Shown here: piece by piece, positions 17,082 through 26,094 of the stretch
How positions within the stretch are numbered: the first letter of the stretch is position 1
How the letters are laid out: the number at the start of each line of letters is the position of its first letter
Source: CAWGJF01 sp963822905
GTDB lineage: Bacteria; Bacteroidota; Ignavibacteria; Ignavibacteriales; Ignavibacteriaceae
Length of the DNA stretch: 64,000 nucleotides
Assembly (NCBI GenBank): GCA_963822905.1
Contig: CAWGJF010000003.1
Location: forward strand, 310,001 to 374,000
Direction: 5' to 3'
The notes under the pieces: model-generated
What the model was told of the DNA's origin: nothing
Database searches by the model: none
What the model saw: only the letters and a program-made list of their open reading frames with translations
Program-made: the position numbers and the translations under genes

Positions 17082-17564
17082 ATGGAAGATATTTTAACGG
17101 AGGAAATTGTACAGCTTGAAGGCGAGCTTACAAAACTTAAATCTGCAGTTGAATACATTGAAACTGCAAAAATTTCTATCGAAGCGGCTTCAAGAATAAC
17201 AAATACAATTCTAAAGCTTAAAGAAGAATTTGAGAATCTTTCCAGCAAAGCTTTGGCTTTGGTTTCCAAACTTGATAAGGAAAATTTTTCAGGAAGATTT
17301 GAAAAGGTCGATTCGAGGATTTCAGCTTTAACAAGTCAGTTCCAGGAATTGCAGCCTCGTATTGAAGCAAGCAATAAAGCATTTATGATTGAGACAAAAA
17401 ATTTATCAAAAAATGTTTTAGGATCTATTAGCGATAGTAAGAACAGCATTGTTAACCAGCTTGAAAATCAGTCAAAAGAAATTAAACTAATTACAATAGG
17501 AACAATTGCCACATTTAGTGTATTAGTGATTTTTATAGTTCTGTCCTTCCTTCACATAGTATAA
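17082..17564 (+). CDS. Unknown tail-anchored coiled-coil protein
   Basis: 160 aa and no family recognised. Residues 1-130 are almost entirely charged amphipathic helix with heptad-like spacing (LEGELTKLKSAVEYIETAK, then LKEEFENLSSKALALVSKL, then ISALTSQFQELQPRIEAS). They contain no Cys, His or Trp, so a long coiled coil and not an enzyme is expected. The last 25 residues form one strong membrane segment (LITIGTIATFSVLVIFIVLSF) ending three residues from the C-terminus, so the protein is a tail anchor with its coiled coil facing the cytoplasm. It is a single gene, closed by a perfect terminator at 17566-17589 shared with the convergent OPT transporter. A role as membrane tether or scaffold is only a guess. 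Confidence 0.7.
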   Translation: MEDILTEEIVQLEGELTKLKSAVEYIETAKISIEAASRITNTILKLKEEFENLSSKALALVSKLDKENFSGRFEKVDSRISALTSQFQELQPRIEASNKAFMIETKNLSKNVLGSISDSKNSIVNQLENQSKEIKLITIGTIATFSVLVIFIVLSFLHIV

Positions 17565-17597
17565 AAAAGACGCACCGAAGTGCGTCTTTAGTTTTTA
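17564..17597. terminator. Bidirectional intrinsic terminator
   Basis: A perfect 10-bp stem AAAGACGCAC / GTGCGTCTTT with loop CGAA (17566-17575 and 17580-17589). It is followed by AGTTTTT on the plus strand and by a T run on the minus strand. It lies between the stops of the coiled-coil gene and the OPT transporter and can serve both. Confidence 0.93.
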
Positions 17598-17612
17598 ATT
17601 TAAACAAAATAT

Positions 17613-19601
17613 TTATTCTGTTTCCGGTTTTCCTCTCAAAGAATCCCAAATCATATAAGCACAAAGTAAAGCAAACATAATTAATCCAATTAATTCTGCT
17701 GAATGAGATTCAAACCATTCGTTGTTTACCCAGTTGTAACCGGCGTATCGTAAGAAAGCACTTATTACTCCCATCAATGCACCGCCCGCTATAAACCCTG
17801 ATGCAATTAATGTTCCTCTTTCTCTCCTTGCATTGTTCAGTTTTTCATCTTTACTTCTTGTTGAAACAAAGTGAGCAATCAAACCACCGACTAAAAGTGG
17901 TGTGTTCAAATCAAGAGGGATATACATTCCAAGTGCAAACGCGAGAGCCGGGACACCTATCATATTTAAGCTGAGCGCAAGAATTGCCCCGACAATATAA
18001 AGAGTCCATGGTGCCGGCTGTTGTGCCATCAACGGCTGAATGACTGCTGCCATTGCATTTGCCTGCGGAGCGACCAAAGCACCGTCACCAACAAAACCGT
18101 AAGTTTGGTTTAAAATCATTATTACATAACCTACAGTCATTGCAGAAACGAGCACGCCAAGAAATTTCCACCTTTCCTGTTTGTAAGGTGATGAACCAAG
18201 CCAGTAACCAATCTTTAAATCAGTAATAAAACCGCCTGCCATTGAAAGTGCAGTACACACAACACCTCCAATAATCAATGCGGCAACCATTCCGGCTTCA
18301 CCTTTCAGTCCAACAGAAGTGAGAATAATTGAAGAAAGAATTAAAGTCATTAAAGTCATTCCGCTAACAGGATTTGTACCGACAATTGCAATTGCATTTG
18401 CAGCAACAGTTGTAAACAGGAATGAAATTATCAAAACAATTAGTAAACCGGCGAGTGCCCACCCAATATCATAAACAACTCCGAAGTAAAAGAATACAAG
18501 AAGTATAATTGCAGTTAGAACAATTCCGGAAACAATTATCTTCATCGGAAGATCACGCTGTGTTCTTAATACTTCCTTATCTACTCCACCTTTCTTTTCA
18601 AATATTTCTTTAAATCCCAATGTTATAGCTGACTTAATAATCTTTGAAGATTTAATTATTCCAATAATCCCGGCCATTGCTATTCCACCAATACCAACGT
18701 GTCTGACATATTGCCTGAAAATTTCTTCGGCACTCATTGCAGAGATTAATTTTGTTGCACCTGTTCCGAAAGTTGTTGTTAAGTCTCCACCGATGTAAGA
18801 GATAACCGGAACCAATAAATACCATGACAAAAATGAGCCAGCACAAATTATGGCTGCGTATTTCAAACCAACTATATATCCTAATCCCATAACTGCAGCG
18901 CCGACATTTAATCTGAAGACCAACTTAAATTTTTCTGCAAGCATTTCACCGGCGGGGATGACTCTTGTTGTGAAAGTTTCACTCCACCAGCCAAAAGTTG
19001 CGACAATAAAATCATAAGCCCCGCCAATTATTCCACTTACAACAAGCACAATTGCCTGATTTCCACCCTTTTCGCCGGCAACGAGTACTTCAGTTGTTGC
19101 AGTTGCTTCAGGGAATGGAAATTTTCCGTGCATTTCCGAGACGAAATATTTCCTGAATGGAATCAGGAAAAGAATTCCAATTATTCCTCCAAGTGCGGAT
19201 GCAAGAAATATCTGGAAAAAGTGAGCATCGAGATGAAGGATATAAAGTGCTGGGATTGTGAAAATCGCACCGGCAACAATCAATCCTGAGTTCTGCCCGA
19301 TTGACTGAATAATTACATTCTCTCCCAGAGCATTTTTCCTTTTTGTTAATGTTGATACCCCAACCGCAATAATCGCAATAGGTATTGCAGCCTCAAAAAC
19401 CTGCCCGATCTTTAAACCGAGATAAGCAGCAGCAGCAGAAAATAACACAGCCATGATCAGTCCCCATATAACTGAATAAGGGCTTATCTCAGGATAAGTT
19501 TTTTGTGGAGACATTATCGGGCTGTATTCTTCACCCGGTTTTAGTTCTTTATACGCGTTTTCCGGAAGACCTTTTATTGGTCCGCTGGTTTGTTCACTCA
19601 T
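17613..19601 (-). CDS. OPT-family oligopeptide transporter
   Basis: 662 aa inner-membrane carrier with about 15 hydrophobic segments. The N-terminus SPIMSPQKTYPEISPYSVIW leads into GLIMAVLFSAAAAYLGLKIG, the conserved first helix of the prokaryotic OPT branch. FPEATATTEVLVAGEKGG and GTNPVSGMTLMTLILSS are further family segments. OPT carriers import small peptides, or metal chelates in the YSL branch, with protons. The gene lies 14 nt after a secreted subtilisin on the same strand, so peptides released outside could be taken up by this carrier. This favours a peptide substrate here, but sequence alone does not prove it. Confidence 0.9.
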   Translation of the reverse strand: MSEQTSGPIKGLPENAYKELKPGEEYSPIMSPQKTYPEISPYSVIWGLIMAVLFSAAAAYLGLKIGQVFEAAIPIAIIAVGVSTLTKRKNALGENVIIQSIGQNSGLIVAGAIFTIPALYILHLDAHFFQIFLASALGGIIGILFLIPFRKYFVSEMHGKFPFPEATATTEVLVAGEKGGNQAIVLVVSGIIGGAYDFIVATFGWWSETFTTRVIPAGEMLAEKFKLVFRLNVGAAVMGLGYIVGLKYAAIICAGSFLSWYLLVPVISYIGGDLTTTFGTGATKLISAMSAEEIFRQYVRHVGIGGIAMAGIIGIIKSSKIIKSAITLGFKEIFEKKGGVDKEVLRTQRDLPMKIIVSGIVLTAIILLVFFYFGVVYDIGWALAGLLIVLIISFLFTTVAANAIAIVGTNPVSGMTLMTLILSSIILTSVGLKGEAGMVAALIIGGVVCTALSMAGGFITDLKIGYWLGSSPYKQERWKFLGVLVSAMTVGYVIMILNQTYGFVGDGALVAPQANAMAAVIQPLMAQQPAPWTLYIVGAILALSLNMIGVPALAFALGMYIPLDLNTPLLVGGLIAHFVSTRSKDEKLNNARRERGTLIASGFIAGGALMGVISAFLRYAGYNWVNNEWFESHSAELIGLIMFALLCAYMIWDSLRGKPETE

Positions 19602-19615
19602 AACGCATTACCTCT

Positions 19616-22426
19616 TTAGAAATTGAAGTTAATTGGAAGTTCATATTCAATTTTATTTGTTGCTGTCGATTCAAAATATATTATCCCGAAAGGTTTGCAT
19701 CCATCCGGAACTGTGAAATTCGTATCAGGAACTTTAATATCTAATTCCTTAGGAACAGAAGGATAAAGACTAACCGCCGGTTTCCTTTGGTTTGTTACAA
19801 TAATATCAGTTGAATTTACGAAACCAGTTTCTTCTTCAACTGTTACCAGGATTTCATCTCCTTTGTTTGTCATTGCAGGAACGAGTTCAAATTTAAAGTT
19901 TGTGGTTTGACCGGCAGAGTTGTTTGCAGTTATAGTTCCTTCTTTATATGATAACCCACTGGTTTCCAAAACAGCACCTGCGGTATCATAAACCTGGTAT
20001 GCAAAATCAGTCAGCTTGTTGAAGTCATCTTTAGAAACTTTAATGGTAAAAGTTCTGTATGATTCATCACCATTTAGAGAAAATGGAAGTGTGAAAATAT
20101 CTCCGCCCTTCATGTCAACAGTAAAAGTTTTTTTGTATCCCAGCACATTCCCATTAACTTTATAAGTTTTAGATTGATTGAAAAAATTTACAACCTGGAT
20201 TTGATCTTCAGCTTTCAAATCACCTTTGCTGAGATTATCAACACTGTAGAATTCAACATCAAGATTATAATTTGAAATATCAGAAGCAAGAAAAATCCCT
20301 TCAACGTCAACTTCATAAACTCCGGGTTTTAAATCAAAATAATTTTCTTCCTGGTTGTAGACATTTTTAACGGTATTAACAGTGGGTGAAACATCCAGTT
20401 GTTCGCCATCTGGGCTGAAGAACTGGTAGCGTGTCCAGGCATACGTATTTTCAGGTGCCGAAAGTTTTATATGCATGGTTGTTTGTCCTGCAGGAACCTC
20501 AATAAAATAGCGGTCAATTAATCCCTGCTCAATAGTTTTATCTTTCCATCTCATCCTGAAGTTATTATCTGCAGAGAACTCATAAGGCTTCACAACTGTT
20601 GCTAACATATCAAATTCTGGGAAAGCAGACTTATCATCACGGTAAGCTGAAATTCGACCACAGTACATTCCCGGTTCCTGCATTTTATCCGTATCAAACT
20701 TTACGTTTATCATTGCAGACTGATCATTCCTGATATAAGTCTTTTTCTGAATCGGGATAAGCCAATCGCTATCGCACTTCAAATTATATGCTCGGTAAAA
20801 TTTATCGGAGTTAATAGAATTATTTCTTTTCACGATAAAAGAAAAAACATCTTCTTTGCTAATGTATGAACCATCTCTCAGGTAAAGATTTGACGCTTTA
20901 TAATCAGGTGTGTTAGGTGCTAATGAAGTTATTGAATAGGTCTCAAATTTGTCAATATCACCCTCATCAATATATTTTTTAAGAAGATTATATGCATTCA
21001 ATGCATTAATATAACCGTGTCCCTGGTCGAGAAGAGAATAGCCTTCCATCTGAGTTGTGCTTTGACGAATAACCTTGTATAAAAGTTGTGATGGAATTTT
21101 CACCCCGGGGTACTCTTTTTCAGCAGCACTCAGCAACAATGACATAACTCCAGCGGAATAAGGTGAAGCCATACTTGTTCCCCAAAAACGATCGCCTTTC
21201 TGCCAGTTCGGAACTGTAGAAGTGCATGCACCGGGAGAACAAACATCAGGTTTTCTTACTTCGCCACCGCGGGATGAGAAGTAAAGAATTATGTCTCTTT
21301 TAATAGAAGCTCCGTATAAATCTCTTCCAACTTCCTGTGTCAAAACAGCACCTGAAGAAAACACTGCATAAGATGAAGACGGCAAACCTGAATTTGAAAT
21401 TCCCGGTCCTTCATTTCCATTTCCCAGAGAAATATACAGGTAAGGATTTTCTTTGGTTAAATTATCCAGGAATAATTCCATCTCTGCTTTTCCTTCAATT
21501 TCGGAACCAATGCCGAAACTCATATTAATTATACAGGGAATTTCAAGCTCTTTTGAAATTTTATCAGCATATAGAAACGCATTCTTCATACTTTCAGTAA
21601 CAGTAGCGCCTCCGGCATAAAGATTATTTCCAAGTTTAAGACTTATAACTTTTGCACCGGGAGCAATTCCGTTTAAACCAATTCCTCCAATGCTGTAACC
21701 GGTTGCAATTCCTGAAACGTGAGTTCCGTGTGCGCCATCATCAAAATGGAAAGAAACAATTTTTTCTTCAGGAAAAATATTTAAGCCCATTGTAAGTTCA
21801 GGTAAGCCATTTTGATTTTGAATAAAGAAAGCATCCTGGTTTACTTTGTAATTTCTTAGTGGCTTTTCATCTGACAAATCTCCGTTGCCGTTGGTATCAA
21901 AATAAACTACCCAGAAGTTATCTCCGCCGTCGTTTGTCTGAAAAGTAACAAGGTAATAACTATCGTCAGTATCTCCATCACCGTTTAAATCTGCCGCACC
22001 TGAATTCGAATTTATTAAACTGGATTCTTTAAAAGCTCCGATATAATAATCATCGTCAACAGCAGTATAGTTAAATTTTGAAGATGCTGTTACTTTGTAA
22101 TTTTCATCGTCGTTTGAAAAAATTATCCTTCCATCTTCATTGTCAACATCGGCTTCGTAAATTTTTACATCGCCTTCGTGTGTAAAATCCTGAACATCTA
22201 TAACCTTTGTTTCACCTGTGGAAGTCTGTGTTAATCCATCGATTCCCATATCGACACCGGTATCTAAAACTAAAACAATAGTTCCTCTTCCATCATATTC
22301 CGGGTGAAGCTTGATAAACTCTTCAACTCCTGTATCTTTAATTGATAAAAATGTTTGTTCTGTTTCTTGTGCAAATACAAGACAGGAAACAGTAAAAAGC
22401 AGGATAAAAATACTATTAAACTTCAT
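19616..22426 (-). CDS. Secreted S8 subtilisin-like peptidase (TPP II-like layout)
   Basis: 936 aa with signal peptide MKFNSIFILLFTVSCLVFAQ. The catalytic triad is complete: Asp in VLVLDTGVD (about 55), His in DGAHGTHVSG (about 233) and Ser in WGTSMASPYSAG (about 418), with the oxyanion Asn in SLGNGNEGPG (about 338). Asp and His are separated by about 178 residues, far more than in subtilisin. The insert includes two D-x-N-G-D-type acidic loops (ADLNGDGDTDD and FDTNGNGDLSDE) that may bind Ca2+. This long Asp-His gap, and the large beta-rich C-terminal half (about 490-936), recall tripeptidyl-peptidase II. There is no type IX sorting tail, so it is probably periplasmic or secreted by another route. 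First gene of a two-gene unit with the OPT transporter. Confidence 0.9.
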   Translation of the reverse strand: MKFNSIFILLFTVSCLVFAQETEQTFLSIKDTGVEEFIKLHPEYDGRGTIVLVLDTGVDMGIDGLTQTSTGETKVIDVQDFTHEGDVKIYEADVDNEDGRIIFSNDDENYKVTASSKFNYTAVDDDYYIGAFKESSLINSNSGAADLNGDGDTDDSYYLVTFQTNDGGDNFWVVYFDTNGNGDLSDEKPLRNYKVNQDAFFIQNQNGLPELTMGLNIFPEEKIVSFHFDDGAHGTHVSGIATGYSIGGIGLNGIAPGAKVISLKLGNNLYAGGATVTESMKNAFLYADKISKELEIPCIINMSFGIGSEIEGKAEMELFLDNLTKENPYLYISLGNGNEGPGISNSGLPSSSYAVFSSGAVLTQEVGRDLYGASIKRDIILYFSSRGGEVRKPDVCSPGACTSTVPNWQKGDRFWGTSMASPYSAGVMSLLLSAAEKEYPGVKIPSQLLYKVIRQSTTQMEGYSLLDQGHGYINALNAYNLLKKYIDEGDIDKFETYSITSLAPNTPDYKASNLYLRDGSYISKEDVFSFIVKRNNSINSDKFYRAYNLKCDSDWLIPIQKKTYIRNDQSAMINVKFDTDKMQEPGMYCGRISAYRDDKSAFPEFDMLATVVKPYEFSADNNFRMRWKDKTIEQGLIDRYFIEVPAGQTTMHIKLSAPENTYAWTRYQFFSPDGEQLDVSPTVNTVKNVYNQEENYFDLKPGVYEVDVEGIFLASDISNYNLDVEFYSVDNLSKGDLKAEDQIQVVNFFNQSKTYKVNGNVLGYKKTFTVDMKGGDIFTLPFSLNGDESYRTFTIKVSKDDFNKLTDFAYQVYDTAGAVLETSGLSYKEGTITANNSAGQTTNFKFELVPAMTNKGDEILVTVEEETGFVNSTDIIVTNQRKPAVSLYPSVPKELDIKVPDTNFTVPDGCKPFGIIYFESTATNKIEYELPINFNF

Positions 22427-22680
22427 TGTTTACTCCGAATGTAGTTCTGTATATCTGAGAATTATGTTGGATAAGAATGAATGGATCAAATATTGTTTCC
22501 GATGTAAAAACATTTGGAAACCTATTGGTAAGACTAGAAAATTTTAACTTTAACAATAAAAACATGTTGAATATATCGTGAAAGATACGGCTCAAAGTTA
22601 AAAACATTTGACAACATTTTATAATAAAATATCAGGATTTTTCTTATCTGTATGTCTCTCTTTTTCTTTAATTTTTAGTT

Positions 22681-23355
22681 ATGAAAGGAAAATTATTCCT
22701 GGTGTCAACACCTATCGGCAATTTTGATGACATTACTTTAAGAGCATTAAAAGTTCTGAAAAGTGTCGATTTAATTGTTTGTGAAGAATTTAAAGAAGCC
22801 CACAGATTACTTTCCAATTACGATATAGAAAAAGAATTATTGAATTTGAATGAACACAATGAAAAAGAAGCCTCGAACGAAGTTATTGAAAAGCTGATTG
22901 CCGGGAAAAACATTGCCCTGATTTCTGACTGCGGTACACCCGTTTTCTCCGACCCGGGAAAAATTCTTGTCGACCTCTGTATTCAAAATAAAATTAATAT
23001 TCTTCCGGTTCCGGGAGCGAGTTCTTTGCTGGGCGCTCTTGTTGCCAGCGGAGCCGAATTAAATAAGTTTTATTACTACGGCTGGCTTTCACCAAAAAAA
23101 GATTTGAGAAGAAAGCAGCTTCTTGATCTGAAAAAAAGAAAAGAAACCATTGTGCTTATGGAAACTCCCTACCGTTTGAGAACTCTTCTTGTTGATATTA
23201 TCAAAATTCTAGGTGGAAAAACAAACTGCGTTTTGGCCTTTGAGCTCACAAAAGAGAGAGAAAATTTTTACAGGGGAACTGCTGAACAGCTTTTAATAAT
23301 TGTGGATAAAGAAAAATTAAAAGGGGAGTTTGTGTTGATTCTTGATAGAAAGTGA
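22681..23355 (+). CDS. rsmI: 16S rRNA 2'-O-methyltransferase RsmI-type (tetrapyrrole methylase family)
   Basis: 224 aa. The N-terminal LFLVSTPIGNFDDITLRAL is the RsmI signature, followed by CEEF.EAHRLL, ISDCGTPVFSDPG and PVPGASSLLGALVASG, where SAM binds in this family. RsmI methylates the 2'-O of C1402 in 16S rRNA. Known members commonly run to about 280 aa; here the C-terminal extension is absent, so this belongs to the short form. In the usual motif VCEDTR the position after CE is changed (CEEFKEAHR), which is a real divergence and leaves the exact target a little less certain. Stop codon abuts the stop of convergent rlmD with no spacer. Confidence 0.82.
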   Translation: MKGKLFLVSTPIGNFDDITLRALKVLKSVDLIVCEEFKEAHRLLSNYDIEKELLNLNEHNEKEASNEVIEKLIAGKNIALISDCGTPVFSDPGKILVDLCIQNKINILPVPGASSLLGALVASGAELNKFYYYGWLSPKKDLRRKQLLDLKKRKETIVLMETPYRLRTLLVDIIKILGGKTNCVLAFELTKERENFYRGTAEQLLIIVDKEKLKGEFVLILDRK

Positions 23356-24768
23356 TTACTTCTCTAGAATCGCTACGTTCTCAATATGAAATGTATGCGG
23401 AAACATATCGACGGGTCTTATCTTAACTAATTTATAACCACCTTCAGTCAAAAGCTTTATGTCCCTTACCTGTGTTGTCGGGTTGCAGCTTACATAAACA
23501 ATTTTTTCCGGAGAAAGTTTTATCACATCGTCAACTGTGTTTTTATGCATTCCACCTCTCGGCGGGTCTAAAATAATCACATCAGGGCTGGGCAAAGTAT
23601 TGGCAATTGGCAAAAAAGATTTGTAAAGATCAGCCTGAAAAAACTTTACATTTTTTATTTCATTAATATCCAGGTTTTCATTTGCATCAAAAATTGAAGA
23701 CTCAACAGACTCAAATCCGTACACCTCTTTCGTATTTCCTGAAATAAAAATAGAAATTGTTCCTGCGCCGGAATAAAGATCGTAAACAATTTCATTTCCT
23801 TTTAGTTCGGCAAAATCGAGCGCAGTCTGGTAGAGTTTTTCAGCCTGTAAGGTGTTCGTCTGAAAAAATGAGTTTGCGCTAATCCTGAATTTATAATTTT
23901 CGATTTTATCATAAATAAATCCACTTCCAAAGAAAACTTTTTCATAATCTCCGACTGCAATTGCTGCTTTCATAAGATTGATATTATTTATGATCGTTGT
24001 AATTTCATCAAATTTAATTTTTAGTTCGGATGAATATTCTTTTAAGAGGCTTTCATCTTCAGAAGATGTTACAAGATTTATCATCAAATCTTTTGTGTGA
24101 GCAGACTGACGAATAACCAAATTCCTCAAAAAGCCTGTGTGAGTTTTTGTTGAATAAATAGAAATATTCTTTTGCTTGAAAAATTCGCGCGTAAAATTCA
24201 AGATCTTCGCACTTGTTTCCGATTGAAGAAAACATTCGTCAATATCCAACACCTTGTCGAAAGTTTTTGGTGTATGTAGTCCGAGAGCGAAGTTTCTCTC
24301 AACATGTAAATTGCTTTTTATTTCGTCTTTCGTCAGCCATCGTAAATCTGAAAAAGAAAATTCCATCTTGTTGCGGTAATAGAAAATGTTTTCTGATGCG
24401 ATTATTTGTTTAGTAACAAAATCTTTTAATCCTGCCTGCCGGAAAGCTTCTTCAACCTGCTGTTGCTTGTAAAAAATTTGTTGTTCGTAATTTAAATCCT
24501 GCTGTTTGCAACCACCGCAAGTCCCAAAGTATTTACATTTTGGCTGAATTCTTTGCGGAGAAGGTTTAATAATTTCTTGTGCATTAGCTTCAGCGTAAGA
24601 TTTTTTTATCCTTTTAACTTTTGCTTTAACAACATCACCCGGGTATGCACTATTTACAAAGACGATAAATTTTTTATCGGAAGAACTATTGTTATCAATT
24701 CTTGCAATTCCTTTTCCTTCGAAGGCATACCTTTCAATTTCTAATTCAAGAATATCGCCTTTATTCAA
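23356..24768 (-). CDS. rlmD: 23S rRNA (uracil-5-)-methyltransferase RlmD/TrmA family
   Basis: 470 aa. An N-terminal TRAM domain (about 1-65) is followed by the iron-sulfur cysteines in PKCKYFGTCGGCKQQ (about 78, 84, 87). The fourth ligand is probably in DIDECFLQ. The C-terminal SAM domain has YDLYSGAGTISIFIS (motif I), VILDPPRGGMH (motif IV) and the catalytic Cys in IVYVSCNPTTQVRD. The family makes 5-methyluridine in rRNA or tRNA. The Fe-S Cys set favours the RlmD/RlmC-type group and not TrmA, but the exact nucleotide is not determinable. It overlaps by 4 nt the frameshifted methyltransferase that precedes it. Confidence 0.9.
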   Translation of the reverse strand: MNKGDILELEIERYAFEGKGIARIDNNSSSDKKFIVFVNSAYPGDVVKAKVKRIKKSYAEANAQEIIKPSPQRIQPKCKYFGTCGGCKQQDLNYEQQIFYKQQQVEEAFRQAGLKDFVTKQIIASENIFYYRNKMEFSFSDLRWLTKDEIKSNLHVERNFALGLHTPKTFDKVLDIDECFLQSETSAKILNFTREFFKQKNISIYSTKTHTGFLRNLVIRQSAHTKDLMINLVTSSEDESLLKEYSSELKIKFDEITTIINNINLMKAAIAVGDYEKVFFGSGFIYDKIENYKFRISANSFFQTNTLQAEKLYQTALDFAELKGNEIVYDLYSGAGTISIFISGNTKEVYGFESVESSIFDANENLDINEIKNVKFFQADLYKSFLPIANTLPSPDVIILDPPRGGMHKNTVDDVIKLSPEKIVYVSCNPTTQVRDIKLLTEGGYKLVKIRPVDMFPHTFHIENVAILEK

Positions 24769-25235
24769 ACTGCTTTCCCTAAAATTAAAGAAACGAATCC
24801 CATTACTTTATCTCCTCCAAGCTTATTGAATGCATTAACCTCGTGCTTAAATCTCTTAAATAACTTTTTATCTTCAGAGCTGAATATATCATCTTTGCCA
24901 GAAGTCTGGATTTTCTTTTCGGCAGACTTATAAAACTCTTTTAAAGTTGAAGAAATATCCGCAGACTCAATAAGATTAAAATTATTTTGAGTGTAAAAGT
25001 TTTCTATATCATTTATATAAATTGGTGAAAGATCTCCTTTGTCCCAGATATCCTTCATAAAAGCAGGAGTTTCTTGTCTCAGTTTTACAATCTCACCAAC
25101 TGAATAGATTCCATCATTTTTTAAAACGCGAAATACTTCATCTGTAATCATATTCCTGTCTTTTCTGGATATTGAACCTTGCGCATAAGCAAAATCGAAA
25201 TAATCATCCGGGAAATCTGTTGTAGTGAAATCCAT
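24765..25235 (-). CDS. Methyltransferase, C-terminal part of a frameshifted gene
   Basis: A 156-codon open frame starting at an internal Met. It begins in the middle of a class I methyltransferase fold: ITFMDFTTTDFPDDYFDFAYAQ is motif II to post-II, and ITDEVFRVLKNDGIYSVGEI is the usual motif V/VI strand. The C-terminal part (HEVNAFNKLGGDKVMGFVSLILG) is helical. It lacks the SAM-binding glycine motif, which lies upstream in the interrupted piece at 25236-25460. If translated alone from 25235 it would not bind SAM. No ribosome-binding site precedes the internal ATG. Substrate unknown. It overlaps the start of rlmD by 4 nt. Confidence 0.6.
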   Translation of the reverse strand: MDFTTTDFPDDYFDFAYAQGSISRKDRNMITDEVFRVLKNDGIYSVGEIVKLRQETPAFMKDIWDKGDLSPIYINDIENFYTQNNFNLIESADISSTLKEFYKSAEKKIQTSGKDDIFSSEDKKLFKRFKHEVNAFNKLGGDKVMGFVSLILGKAV

Positions 25236-25460
25236 AAATGTAATTTTTATATTTTTTATCTCCCTTCAGCCTGAGCCTGTACTCAACAAGATTATTTTCG
25301 ATCATCAACAATAATATCTAATTGAATCCGGATTCTGATGATTAAATTTTTTTACAATATCCTCACATCCTCCGCCAATGATTAGGATTTTCTTTCCTTC
25401 GAAATCAGTTTTTGAAGAAAGATGCTGGAATTGTTTGTCTGTCCCCGGAAGAAAAATCAT
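25236..25460 (-). pseudogene. N-terminal part of the same methyltransferase, three +1 frameshifts
   Basis: From an ATG at 25460 the minus strand reads MIFLPGTDKQFQHLSSKTDF then GKKILIIGGGCEDIVKKFNH, a normal motif I (GGGCED). The frame then stops (YYC-stop). Removing one base near 25319-25322, one T from the T4 run at 25295-25298 and one T from the T6 run at 25252-25257 (plus-strand letters) restores a continuous reading. It runs through IIVDDRNNLVEYRLRLKGDK and NIKITF into the downstream open frame. Three single-base insertions within about 70 nt account for the break. Either the gene is decaying or this short stretch of sequence contains errors. This piece also explains the otherwise empty interval here. 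Confidence 0.75.
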
Positions 25461-25639
25461 TATACTTAATTGATTAATAAATTTTATTTGCTAAACATAA
25501 ACAAACCTCAAAACAGAATGAATTCAGATCACAACAACTACAAATTACTTTGCCTTTAATAACGGCAAGCTTTATTTTGACAATGAAATTATTTGCTGGT
25601 AATCCGGTCAGTAAATATTAAAAACAGCAGGAGAAAAAG

Positions 25640-26029
25640 ATGAACGATTTATATGAAAAAGAAGATTTATTCGAAGATATCGGTGAACTCGATGAGCTTG
25701 ATTTCGGGGGCAAAAGTGAGAGTGAAGTAAATGAAAGAATTGAATTTGTAGAAGAAAATCTCTGGATGAAATTAGAGAAAGCCGGCAAGAAAATTTCATT
25801 TGCAAAAGATGTTCTCGCGCTTTTCAATTACATAAAAGATCCTGATGTTGTTTGGTACCGCAAAGCAATTGTAGTTGCTGCGCTAGTTTATTTTATCGTC
25901 CCTGTTGATGCAATTCCTGATCTTATACCTTTCTTTGGCTATCTCGATGATCTTGGAGTAATCGCTGCATTATTAAAATATCTTGGTCACGAACTTCAGG
26001 AATATTATCCTGCTAATTACAGATCTTAA
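25640..26029 (+). CDS. DUF1232 (YkvA-like) small membrane protein
   Basis: 129 aa with a good ribosome-binding site (AGGAG at 25628-25632) before the ATG. The first 60 residues are very acidic. The DUF1232 core follows: VVWYRKAIVVAALVYFIVPV, then DAIPDLIPFFGYLDDLGVI, the pattern by which this family is recognised. One hydrophobic helix (about 75-90) and a second hairpin-like hydrophobic segment suggest membrane association. No biochemical role is established for the family. It stands between the frameshifted methyltransferase and an S9 peptidase, and the 65 nt before the next start do not show a terminator. Confidence 0.85.
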   Translation: MNDLYEKEDLFEDIGELDELDFGGKSESEVNERIEFVEENLWMKLEKAGKKISFAKDVLALFNYIKDPDVVWYRKAIVVAALVYFIVPVDAIPDLIPFFGYLDDLGVIAALLKYLGHELQEYYPANYRS

Positions 26030-26094
26030 TTTGGGAATTTAATTTTGCCTCTCATCCTTACTTCCAAAAGACAAAAAATTCTTTAGAGGTTTAT

